Positions 1 through 5,282 of a stretch of DNA of 5,892 nt are shown here, piece by piece (within the stretch, counting starts at the first letter, position 1; the number at the start of each line of letters is the position of its first letter). The notes under the pieces were generated by a model. That model did not search any database. It had not been told where the DNA came from and was given only the letters and a program-made list of their open reading frames with translations. The stretch lies in assembly GCA_003524145.1 (NCBI GenBank), contig DODZ01000049.1, positions 18,514-24,405 on the forward strand, in the 5' to 3' direction. Position numbers and translations under genes: made by a program. The stretch is from Candidatus Apopatosoma intestinale. Its GTDB lineage: Bacteria > Bacillota > Clostridia > Oscillospirales > CAG-272.

Positions 1-124
1 TCGCACGCGTGGTATGGCTGAAGCTGTGGGGAGCGGCAAAACTGCCAGCTTTTGCTTTGCCCTGTGTCGCACACACTCGCCACGCAAGGCTCGCGCGACT
101 AACTCGTGCACGCGGGAAGAGATA

Positions 125-151
125 TCAAAGAGAGAGGAACGCTCTCTTTGA
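125..151 (+). other. Hairpin 1 of the left repeat arm
   Basis: A perfect 10-bp stem, TCAAAGAGAG (125-134) with CTCTCTTTGA (142-151), closes a 7-nt loop. The aligned position in the right arm (5554-5630) has a different stem, TTTAAGAGGG with CCCTCTTAAA. The three differing stem positions (C-G to T-A, A-T to T-A, A-T to G-C) are all compensated on the opposite strand. Confidence 0.75.
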
Positions 152-160
152 TGACTTTTG

Positions 161-184
161 GTACTTTTGGTCACGCAAAAGTAC
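161..184 (+). other. Hairpin 2 of the left repeat arm
   Basis: GTACTTTTG (161-169) pairs perfectly with CAAAAGTAC (176-184) around a 6-nt loop. The right-arm equivalent (5521-5544) pairs GTACTTTTC with GAAAAGTAC. The innermost pair has switched from G-C to C-G while the loop length stays at six. Confidence 0.75.
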
Positions 185-214
185 GATAAAAGAAAAGTTT
201 CTTTATGTCTCATC

Positions 215-270
215 GCGGGCGAAAACTTTAGTCGGCGGGCGAAAACTTTATTCGGCAGGTGAAAACTTTG
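215..270 (+). repeat. 20-bp-period tandem motif, GCGGGCGAAAACTTTA type
   Basis: Three units lie in register at exactly 20-bp spacing: 215-234 and 235-254 differ at one base, and 255-270 is a partial diverged unit (GCAGGTGAAAACTTTG). The same motif occurs twice on the minus strand at 5244-5282, with 22-bp spacing. The unit looks like a recurring component of the repeat element. No protein or regulator can be assigned to it. Confidence 0.7.
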
Positions 271-292
271 ATTTAAATATTAAATTTGCCGC

Positions 293-321
293 AAAAAACA
301 AGCCGCGGCAATGTGCCGCGG
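293..321 (-). terminator. Rho-independent terminator of the DUF1540 gene
   Basis: Read on the minus strand, a GC-rich 8-bp stem CCGCGGCA/TGCCGCGG (321-314 and 310-303) with a 3-nt loop is followed by CTTGTTTTTT. It begins 27 bases after the stop codon of the minus-strand gene. On the plus strand the hairpin is followed only by ACTGTTTTC, so termination in that direction would be weaker. Confidence 0.85.
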
Positions 322-348
322 ACTGTTTTCATTATAAATAAACCCTGC

Positions 349-543
349 TTAAATATTCTTCTGTCTGAAAGTAGCACAAACCGTATCCGTGCAGGAGGTT
401 GCATAGCTCGGTCCGACACTTATTTTTTCTGCCGTGCAGTGGCATTCGCCGTCATGGTAATAACAGTTTGTCACATCGCAGGCAACTCCCTTGTTTTCTT
501 TGCAGGTCTTGCAGGTGCAGGTATCTTTTCTTGTATTATCCAT
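349..543 (-). CDS. Cysteine-rich DUF1540 domain protein
   Basis: This 64-residue protein has nine cysteines (9, 11, 14, 22, 27, 34, 36, 51, 56). Residues 22-59 fit the DUF1540 pattern: CDVTNCYYHDGECHC, an A-x-x-I-x-V segment, then a C-x4-CATF ending. DUF1540 proteins are small Firmicute proteins of unknown function; metal binding by the conserved cysteines is a common presumption, not something shown here. Many family members carry two domain copies, but this one has a single domain plus a short Cys-rich N-terminal lead (C-T-C-K-T-C). No signal peptide or membrane segment is visible, so it is likely cytoplasmic. The frame extends upstream to 693, but the ATG at 543 is preferred: AAAGGGG lies 11 bases before it and family similarity starts after it. 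It has its own TATAAT box and terminator, so it appears monocistronic. Confidence 0.88.
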   Translation of the reverse strand: MDNTRKDTCTCKTCKENKGVACDVTNCYYHDGECHCTAEKISVGPSYATSCTDTVCATFRQKNI

Positions 544-547
544 AATA

Positions 548-576
548 ATTTTTACCCCTTTCTTTCGGGTAAAAAT
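548..576 (-). promoter_or_regulatory. Leader hairpin overlapping the DUF1540 ribosome binding site
   Basis: On the minus-strand transcript, AUUUUUACCC (576-567) pairs perfectly with GGGUAAAAAU (557-548) around a 9-nt loop, ending four bases before the AUG. The likely Shine-Dalgarno AAAGGGG (561-555) has its first four bases in the loop and its last three in the stem. The fold could therefore modulate ribosome access. The pairing is certain; a regulatory role is inference. Confidence 0.5.
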
Positions 577-597
577 ATTTTGCGCAGTTATTTTTAT

Positions 598-626
598 ATT
601 ATACTTGAAAAGCTGATTGAAAAAAG
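598..626 (-). promoter_or_regulatory. Probable sigma-A promoter of the DUF1540 gene
   Basis: A perfect TATAAT (603-598) sits 54 bases upstream of the start codon. The -35 region is poor: CTTTTT at 626-621 with a 17-bp spacer, or TTTTTC two bases closer. The -10 box is convincing; the -35 assignment is tentative. Confidence 0.45.
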
Positions 627-664
627 CGTTATTTTCGCTTGACGCATTATTAAAATTTTGATTT

Positions 665-703
665 ATCATGTCCCGTTTTGCACGGTGGTGCATTTTCGGG
701 GCG
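665..703 (+). repeat. Direct repeat, copy 1
   Basis: This 39-bp sequence, beginning ATCATGTCCCGTTTTGC and ending GCATTTTCGGGGCG, recurs at 890-929 with one substitution and one single-base indel. The 3' end can also fold with the following bases: ATTTT and GGGCG pair with CGCCC and AAAAT (to 718), leaving a two-base bulge. No coding potential is seen. Confidence 0.8.
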
Positions 704-719
704 AGCCGCGCCCAAAATA

Positions 720-789
720 GCGCAGAATGGACGAAAACCGAGCGTCGCCGTACGAGTGTACGGCAGTCGAGAGTTTTCGTTCATAGCGC
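720..789 (+). other. Long imperfect hairpin between the direct repeats
   Basis: Three nested helices are visible: GCGC (720-723) with GCGC (786-789); a continuous 12-bp helix ATGGACGAAAAC (727-738) with GTTTTCGTTCAT (773-784) containing one G-T pair; and a terminal GCCGTAC (747-753) with GTACGGC (758-764) on a 4-nt loop. The fold fits a MITE-like or structured-RNA element. No U-run follows, so it is not a terminator. Confidence 0.6.
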
Positions 790-809
790 AAAACTTTTTA
801 TCAAACGAA

Positions 810-834
810 ATTTTTGAGTTGAAAACTCAAAAAT
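810..834 (+). other. AT-rich perfect hairpin
   Basis: ATTTTTGAGTT (810-820) pairs perfectly with AACTCAAAAAT (824-834) over a 3-nt loop. It lies between the long hairpin and the second direct repeat copy. Neither strand shows the GC-rich stem plus U-tail of an intrinsic terminator. Its role is unknown. Confidence 0.5.
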
Positions 835-889
835 CACCGACAGAAAAAACAATAATCTTTATCTGACATATTATTTAAGATTTTCAAAA

Positions 890-929
890 ATCATGTCCCG
901 TTTTGCGCGGTGTGTGCATTTTCGGGGCG
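890..929 (+). repeat. Direct repeat, copy 2, abutting the metallophosphoesterase leader
   Basis: This second copy of the 665-703 sequence is 40 bp long, with one extra T and one A-to-G change. It ends seven bases before the AAAGGAG ribosome binding site of the next gene, so it is probably transcribed as part of that gene's leader. I see no convincing consensus promoter between 704 and 935. Confidence 0.8.
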
Positions 930-949
930 GCTAATAAAGGAGAATGAAA

Positions 950-1681
950 TTGGCACTATTTACAATAGGTGATCTGCATCTTTCCCTTTCCGTCGCAAAG
1001 CCGATGGATGTTTTCGGCCCGCGATGGGAAAATTATACGGAAAAAATCAAGGCAGGCTGGGAAAATACCGTCGGCGAGAACGATACCGTTCTCGTGGCGG
1101 GTGATATCTCATGGGCGATGAATGCAGAGGAGCTGAAGCCCGATTTTGATTTCATCGAGGCGCTCCCCGGCAAAAAAATCCTGCTCAAGGGCAATCACGA
1201 CTACTGGTGGCAGACGCAGGCAAAGCTTGATAAATTTCTTGCGGCAGGCGGATATAAAACCATCTCCTTCCTCCATAACAATGCCTATATCTGTGAGGAT
1301 TTCATCCTCTGCGGTTCACGCGGCTGGTATGACGAGAGCAAGGATAATCTCGTGAAAAACGCCAGCAATACAAAAATAATCGCACGTGAGGTTCAGCGTA
1401 TAAAATTCAGCCTTGATGCAGGCTCGGCACTCGAGGATGCAGCTCATCCGCGCGAGAAAATCATGTTTCTTCATTTTCCCGCCATATTCAAGGGCTATAT
1501 GTGCGATGAAATAATCGCCACGCTTTATAAATACGGGATTGAACGCTGCTATTACGGACATATCCACGGAAATTACGAGGCACCGCCCGTGATAAATTAT
1601 GCCGATATCGACTTCACACTCGTTTCTTCCGACTATCTCGGCTTTATTCCCATGAAAATAGCGCCGAAAAAGGAAAAATAA
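950..1681 (+). CDS. Predicted metallophosphoesterase (COG1768-type phosphohydrolase)
   Basis: This 243-residue calcineurin-like phosphoesterase probably hydrolyses a phosphoester using two metal ions; its substrate is unknown. Metal-ligand motifs appear in order: GDLH (7-10), GDISWAM (51-57), GNHDYW (81-86), LHFP (174-177) and GHIHG (203-207). The KPMDVFG segment (17-23) and the GDISWAM motif are typical of the COG1768 group rather than of DNA-repair nucleases. No signal peptide is present, so it should be cytoplasmic. Start choice: AAAGGAG (936-942) is only one base from an in-frame ATG at 944 but seven bases from the TTG at 950. The product MALFTIGDLHLS also fits the family's usual N-terminus, so TTG is preferred. 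Starting at 944 would add two residues. A new promoter directly after the stop suggests expression independent of tig. Confidence 0.88.
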   Translation: MALFTIGDLHLSLSVAKPMDVFGPRWENYTEKIKAGWENTVGENDTVLVAGDISWAMNAEELKPDFDFIEALPGKKILLKGNHDYWWQTQAKLDKFLAAGGYKTISFLHNNAYICEDFILCGSRGWYDESKDNLVKNASNTKIIAREVQRIKFSLDAGSALEDAAHPREKIMFLHFPAIFKGYMCDEIIATLYKYGIERCYYGHIHGNYEAPPVINYADIDFTLVSSDYLGFIPMKIAPKKEK

Positions 1682-1684
1682 CAG

Positions 1685-1713
1685 TTGACTTTACGGCAAA
1701 AAAATGGTATAAT
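1685..1713 (+). promoter_or_regulatory. Sigma-A promoter of tig
   Basis: TTGACT (1685-1690), a 17-bp spacer and a perfect TATAAT (1708-1713), with TGG just before the -10 (extended -10). It begins four bases after the metallophosphoesterase stop codon. Transcription should start near 1720, giving a leader of about 75 nt before the tig ATG. Confidence 0.9.
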
Positions 1714-1744
1714 ATATAATGTATGTAAAAATGACAATTTTTAA

Positions 1745-1774
1745 GGTCGCGGAGGCATTTTTCGCATCCGGACC
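1745..1774 (+). promoter_or_regulatory. Hairpin in the tig 5' leader
   Basis: GGTC (1745-1748) and CGGA (1750-1753), separated by one bulged G, pair with TCCG (1767-1770) and GACC (1771-1774). A weaker AT-only hairpin (1727-1742) precedes it. The tig ribosome binding site AAAGGA (1779-1784) lies just outside, so the fold does not hide it. Regulatory meaning is unproven; no known riboswitch or CIRCE/CtsR operator is seen. Confidence 0.35.
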
Positions 1775-1794
1775 CGAGAAAGGAATTTCAAAAA

Positions 1795-3186
1795 ATGAAG
1801 CTTCTTAATGTAAAAGACATTGCAACAAACGAAAAGGAAATCGAATTTTCCATCGACCGTGCCGCATTTGATGCGGAAGTAAATAATGTTTATAAGAAAA
1901 ACGCTTCCAAATTCAATGTTCCCGGCTTCCGCCGCGGAAAGGCTCCCAAGGCATTTATCGAAAAAATGTACGGCGAGGGCGTTTTCTATGAGGATGCGCT
2001 CAATAACCTTCTCCCGAAGGAATATGAGGCTGTTCTCGCAGAGACAAAGCTCGATACGGTCAGCCGCCCCGAGATAGACATCAAGTCTATTGACGAAAGC
2101 GGCGTTGTCATCACGGCAAAGGTATTTGTCCGTCCTCTCCTCACGGTGACCGAATACAAGGGTCTCAAGGCTACAAGAGAGAACGTTTCCGTTGCCGATG
2201 AAGCAGTTGACGCCGAGATAGAAAAGGTTCGCGAGAGAAATGCCCGCGTGCTCGAAATCTCCGACAGACCCGCGCAGAACGGCGACGAGGTAGTATTTGA
2301 TTTCGACGGCTATGCAGACGGCAAGGCTTTTGAAGGCGGCAAGGCAGAGAATTATTCTCTCAAGCTCGGCTCCGGTCAGTTTATCCCCGGTTTTGAAGAG
2401 CAGATAGTCGGCAAGAGTATCGGCGAAGATTTTGATGTAAATGTTACCTTCCCGAATGAATACCATGCCTCCGAGCTTGCAGGCAAGCCCGCAGTATTCA
2501 AGTGCAAGATCCATGAGATAAAGGAAAGCCGCCTCCCCGAGCTTGACGACGAATTTGCAAAGGATGTTTCCGAATTTGATACGCTCGCTGAATATAAGGC
2601 AAGCGTAAAGGCAAAAATGGAAGAGAGCGCCAACAAGACAGCGGATGCCGCAGTCGATGAGCAGCTCATGGCTGAGCTTATAGCAAAGACCGAGGGCGAT
2701 ATCCCCGAGGTTATGTTTGAAAACGAAACAGACGCGGCTCTTCGCGACTATGAGATGCGTCTGCGCTACAGCGGTCTCGACCTCAATACATTCCTCGGCT
2801 ATACGGGCAAAACCATGGAGCAGCTCCGCGAAGATTTCCGTCCGCAGGCTATCAAGCAGGTTAAATCCAGACTTGCTCTCGAGGCTATAGCAAGAGCCGA
2901 AAATCTTGAAGCTACCGATGAGGATATCGAGGCAGAGTTCGGTAAGATTGCCGAAGCATACGGCATGGAAGTCGAAAAAATCAAGGAAAGTATTCCCGCA
3001 GAATCCATCCGCGAGGATGTTCTCGTAGGCAAGGCAGCGCTTCTTGTCCGTGACAACGCCGTTATCACAAAGCAGCGCAAGAAGAGCACGGCAAAGAAAA
3101 CCGCAAAGAAAGAAGCTCCCGCTGAGGAAGCTTCCGCCGAGGAAGCTCCCGCTGAGGAGAAAGCTTCCGAGAGCGAAGACAAATAA
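1795..3186 (+). CDS. tig: Trigger factor, ribosome-associated chaperone and prolyl isomerase
   Basis: Trigger factor binds ribosomal protein L23 at the exit tunnel, shields emerging chains and catalyses prolyl cis-trans isomerisation. The 463 residues show the complete architecture. The N-terminal ribosome-binding domain has the signature GFRRGKAP (44-51). An FKBP-type isomerase domain spans about 163-243 and includes LGSGQFIPGFEEQIVG (191-206). A helical C-terminal chaperone domain runs from about 245 to 425. The final 37 residues are an added low-complexity tail: Lys-rich, then Ala/Glu/Pro repeats. AAAGGA ten bases upstream supports the ATG. It has its own strong promoter and precedes clpP by 111 bases, the usual tig-clpP-clpX order. 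That pairing couples folding of new proteins with disposal of failed ones. The family length is roughly 430-450, so the excess is the tail. Confidence 0.97.
   Translation: MKLLNVKDIATNEKEIEFSIDRAAFDAEVNNVYKKNASKFNVPGFRRGKAPKAFIEKMYGEGVFYEDALNNLLPKEYEAVLAETKLDTVSRPEIDIKSIDESGVVITAKVFVRPLLTVTEYKGLKATRENVSVADEAVDAEIEKVRERNARVLEISDRPAQNGDEVVFDFDGYADGKAFEGGKAENYSLKLGSGQFIPGFEEQIVGKSIGEDFDVNVTFPNEYHASELAGKPAVFKCKIHEIKESRLPELDDEFAKDVSEFDTLAEYKASVKAKMEESANKTADAAVDEQLMAELIAKTEGDIPEVMFENETDAALRDYEMRLRYSGLDLNTFLGYTGKTMEQLREDFRPQAIKQVKSRLALEAIARAENLEATDEDIEAEFGKIAEAYGMEVEKIKESIPAESIREDVLVGKAALLVRDNAVITKQRKKSTAKKTAKKEAPAEEASAEEAPAEEKASESEDK
3112..3156 (+). repeat. Three 15-bp tandem units encoding the trigger factor tail
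   Basis: Units at 3112-3126, 3127-3141 and 3142-3156 follow GAAGCTCCCGCTGAG; the first and third are identical and the middle one differs at two bases. Each encodes E-A-P/S-A-E, building the acidic tail. Such units can expand or contract in frame by slippage. Confidence 0.8.
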
Positions 3187-3196
3187 TGAATTTTTG

Positions 3197-3225
3197 AATT
3201 CGCAGGCATTTTTGTCCTGCGAATT
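3197..3225 (+). terminator. Weak terminator or processing hairpin between tig and clpP
   Basis: A perfect 10-bp stem AATTCGCAGG/CCTGCGAATT with a 9-nt loop lies 10 bases after the tig stop. It is followed by TGATTAAATG, not a proper U-run, so termination is probably partial. It could set the ratio of tig to clpPX transcripts or stabilise the tig 3' end. No convincing consensus promoter was found between it and clpP. Confidence 0.45.
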
Positions 3226-3297
3226 TGATTAAATGCGAAAAAGCGCGAAAAAGTGCATTTTCAGGCAAAAAATACGAAAATACGGAGGTTTTTTATA

Positions 3298-3879
3298 ATG
3301 TTGGTACCATATGTTGTGGAGCAGACAGGCAGGGGCGAGCGTTCATACGATATCTATTCCCGCCTTCTCAATGACAGAATAATATTTCTTTCCGATGAAG
3401 TAAACGATGCTACGGCATCGCTCGTAGTAGCCCAGCTTCTCTATCTCGAGGCGCAGGACAATACAAAGGATATCAGTCTCTATATCAACAGCCCCGGCGG
3501 CTCCGTCAGCGCAGGCTTTGCTATATTCGATACGATGAACTTCATCAAATGCGATGTTTCCACCATCTGCGTAGGCATGGCGGCAAGCATGGGTGCATTT
3601 CTTCTTGCCGCAGGCGCAAAGGGCAAGAGATATGCCCTGCCGAACAGTGAAATAATGATTCATCAGCCGCTCGGCGGTATGCAGGGTCAGGCAAGCGATA
3701 TGAAAATCCATGCCGACCATATCATCAAAACGCGCGAGCGTCTGAATGCCATTCTTTCCGAGCGCACGGGCAAGAGCATAGAAGAAATAACACGCGATAC
3801 CGAGCGCGATAATTTCCTTTCCGCCGCAGAAGCCGCGGAATACGGACTTATCGACAAGGTTATCGACAAAAGACTTTAA
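3298..3879 (+). CDS. clpP: ATP-dependent Clp protease proteolytic subunit
   Basis: ClpP forms a double-heptamer serine protease chamber that degrades proteins threaded in by ClpX or other Clp ATPases. At 193 residues it is of normal length. The catalytic triad is complete: Ser97 in GMAASMG, His122 in IMIHQPLGG and Asp171 in TERDN. The oxyanion-region motif NSPGGSVSAG (64-73) is present. The N-terminus MLVPYVVEQTGRGERSYDIY is typical of Firmicute ClpP, where a short propeptide may be removed. The ATG at 3298 is chosen because CGGAGGTT lies nine bases upstream and the family alignment begins there; an upstream in-frame ATG at 3253 lacks such a site. The start lies 111 bases after tig and the stop 37 bases before clpX. 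No CtsR heptamer repeat or CIRCE element is visible upstream, unlike the stress operons of many Bacilli. Confidence 0.97.
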   Translation: MLVPYVVEQTGRGERSYDIYSRLLNDRIIFLSDEVNDATASLVVAQLLYLEAQDNTKDISLYINSPGGSVSAGFAIFDTMNFIKCDVSTICVGMAASMGAFLLAAGAKGKRYALPNSEIMIHQPLGGMQGQASDMKIHADHIIKTRERLNAILSERTGKSIEEITRDTERDNFLSAAEAAEYGLIDKVIDKRL

Positions 3880-3916
3880 AACAAAACCGGCAGACTGTCG
3901 GTGAACGGAGGAAAAA

Positions 3917-5173
3917 GTGGCGGACAAGAAGAAAAAGACAAATGAACCGGAAAACCGCTGCGCATTTTGCGGAATACCCGAAAGTCAGGCGGCAGGGCTT
4001 GTTCCCTCGCTGATACCCGGGATTTATATATGCGACGACTGCGTAGTCCGCGCAAAGCGAATGATAGATGACTACATGGAGGGAGCGCCGGACGGCGAAA
4101 TACCGCCGCTTACCGAGCTGCCCAAGCCTGCCGAGCTGAAAGCAAAGCTTGATGAATATGTCATCGGTCAGGACGCGGCAAAAAAGGCGCTCTGCGTCGC
4201 CGTATACAATCATTACAAGCGAATTTCCGCGCTGAAGGGTAAAAAGAAGGATGACGGCGTGGAAATTCAGAAAAGCAATGTACTGCTCATAGGTCCTACG
4301 GGCGTGGGCAAGACTTTTCTTGCGCAGACGCTGGCAAAGCTCCTGAAGGTTCCTTTTGCCATAGCCGATGCCACGACACTCACGGAAGCGGGTTATGTCG
4401 GCGAGGATGTGGAAAACATATTGCTCCGTCTCATTCAGGCGGCGGATTATGATGTGGAGCTTGCACAAAAAGGTATTATTTATATCGACGAAATAGACAA
4501 AATCTCGCGCAAGAGTGAAAATCGCTCTATCACACGCGATGTTTCGGGCGAGGGCGTCCAGCAGGCACTGCTGAAGATTCTCGAGGGCACTGTGGCAAAT
4601 GTGCCTCCGCAGGGCGGCAGAAAGCACCCGGGACAGGATTTCATTCAGATAAATACGGAAAATATCCTCTTTATCTGCGGCGGCGCTTTTGACGGACTGG
4701 AGCAGATAATCGAGCAGAGAAACGGCAAACAGTCGATAGGCTTCCGCGGCGAAGAAAAGAAGCCGGAAAACAAAAATGCGACCTTCATAGATGTTACGCC
4801 GCATGATATCGTGAAATACGGGCTCATACCCGAAATGGTAGGCAGACTGCCTGTAATCGTCGGTCTGGAAAAGCTTGATGCGGAAGCGCTCACCCGTATA
4901 CTCCGCGAGCCGAAAAATTCGCTTATCAAGCAGTATGTTAAGCTTTTCAAGATGGATAATCTGAAGCTGGAAATAACAGACGGCGCCGTCAAGAAGATAG
5001 CCGAGCTTGCCATAGCACGTAATGCCGGCGCACGCGGTCTGCGCTCCATAATGGAGGAAATAATGCTCCCCGCAATGTATGAAGCACCCTCTATGAAGGA
5101 TATTTCGGGCGTAAAAGTAGATCTTGATACCGTAGAGACGAAGAAAATAAAGTACCTCAAAAAAGAGGCATAA
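3917..5173 (+). CDS. clpX: ATP-dependent Clp protease ATP-binding subunit ClpX
   Basis: ClpX is a hexameric AAA+ unfoldase that recognises tagged substrates (such as ssrA) and feeds them to ClpP. The 418 residues are full length. An N-terminal zinc-binding domain has Cys15, Cys18, Cys39 and Cys42. Walker A GPTGVGKT is at 126-133, the pore loop GYVGED at 159-164, Walker B IIYIDEID at 187-194, the RKH loop at 235-237 and the ClpP-docking IGF tripeptide at 274-276. The arginine finger lies in MVGRLPV (Arg310) and sensor 2 in GARGLR (371-376). Translation starts at GTG, with GGAGG (3907-3911) five bases upstream. A small hairpin (3887-3901) lies in the 37-base gap after clpP; cotranscription with clpP is likely. 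A terminator overlaps the stop, and no lon gene follows within the window, although lon is a frequent neighbour. Confidence 0.97.
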   Translation: MADKKKKTNEPENRCAFCGIPESQAAGLVPSLIPGIYICDDCVVRAKRMIDDYMEGAPDGEIPPLTELPKPAELKAKLDEYVIGQDAAKKALCVAVYNHYKRISALKGKKKDDGVEIQKSNVLLIGPTGVGKTFLAQTLAKLLKVPFAIADATTLTEAGYVGEDVENILLRLIQAADYDVELAQKGIIYIDEIDKISRKSENRSITRDVSGEGVQQALLKILEGTVANVPPQGGRKHPGQDFIQINTENILFICGGAFDGLEQIIEQRNGKQSIGFRGEEKKPENKNATFIDVTPHDIVKYGLIPEMVGRLPVIVGLEKLDAEALTRILREPKNSLIKQYVKLFKMDNLKLEITDGAVKKIAELAIARNAGARGLRSIMEEIMLPAMYEAPSMKDISGVKVDLDTVETKKIKYLKKEA

Positions 5174-5207
5174 AAATATCCGCCTGAAATACGGCGGATA
5201 TTTTTTT
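5172..5207 (+). terminator. Rho-independent terminator of the tig-clpPX cluster
   Basis: The stem AAAAATATCCGCC (5172-5184) pairs with GGCGGATATTTTT (5193-5205) over an 8-nt loop and runs into a T-tract. It starts within the clpX stop codon TAA. The A-rich 5' arm means it may also work on the minus strand. Confidence 0.92.
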
Positions 5208-5213
5208 GCTTGT

Positions 5214-5237
5214 TTGGCTCTCTTAATGTTGGCTCTC
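5214..5237 (+). repeat. Short direct repeat after the clpX terminator
   Basis: TTGGCTCTC occurs at 5214-5222 and again at 5229-5237, a 15-bp period. It lies between the terminator and the minus-strand tandem motif. No function is assigned. Confidence 0.4.
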
Positions 5238-5243
5238 CATGGG

Positions 5244-5282
5244 TAAAGTTTTCACGCACCATCATTAAAGTTTTCGCCCGCC
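5244..5282 (-). repeat. Minus-strand copies of the GCGGGCGAAAACTTTA motif
   Basis: Two copies of GAAAACTTTA (5275-5266 and 5253-5244) are spaced by 22 bp, the first preceded by GGCGGGC. They match the plus-strand array at 215-270. They form the inner edge of the right-hand element, mirroring the left side. Confidence 0.65.

Larger units (their letters stand above)
1..219 (+). repeat. Left arm of a structured inverted repeat (partner at 5486-5753)
   Basis: Seen directly: this stretch matches the reverse complement of 5486-5753. The best blocks are 1-14 (partner 5740-5753), about 80-117 (a nearly unbroken match ending at the CGTGCACGCG segment near 5641) and 142-219 (partner 5486-5563, no indels). 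The 30-80 interval is more diverged. The copy begins at or before the window edge, so its true outer end is unknown. It contains two hairpins (125-151 and 161-184) whose stems covary with the right copy. An open frame running through it resembles one in the right copy, but the DNA repeat explains that. No transposase or coding signal is visible. This is an unidentified dispersed or intergenic element; MITE-like or a structured RNA are both possible. Confidence 0.75.

Noticed and set aside
215..270. Possible CRISPR array
   Set aside because: Only three 20-bp units directly abutting with no variable spacers, and no cas genes nearby.
9..341. Open frame of 110 residues on the plus strand, sharing the DFWYF...STIKEK...LYVSSR stretch with a minus-strand frame at 5346-5594
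   Set aside because: The shared peptide is the translation of the DNA repeat arms. Comparing the copies gives more amino-acid-changing than silent codon differences, whereas the stem changes are all compensatory, so RNA/DNA structure explains it better than a protein. No ribosome binding site is seen.
810..834. Possible intrinsic terminator
   Set aside because: The stem is almost all A-T and no U-run follows on either strand beyond the stem itself.
1741..2514. Minus-strand open frame of 257 residues
   Set aside because: It lies opposite tig, has no ribosome binding site or recognisable domain, and tig is unmistakable on the other strand.
3253..3297. Upstream ATG extending ClpP by 15 residues
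   Set aside because: CGGAGGTT is correctly placed for the ATG at 3298, and ClpP similarity begins there; the upstream ATG has no ribosome binding site.
3860..4804. Minus-strand open frame of 314 residues
   Set aside because: Antisense shadow of clpX, whose Walker, zinc and IGF motifs are all intact; no family resemblance in the shadow.
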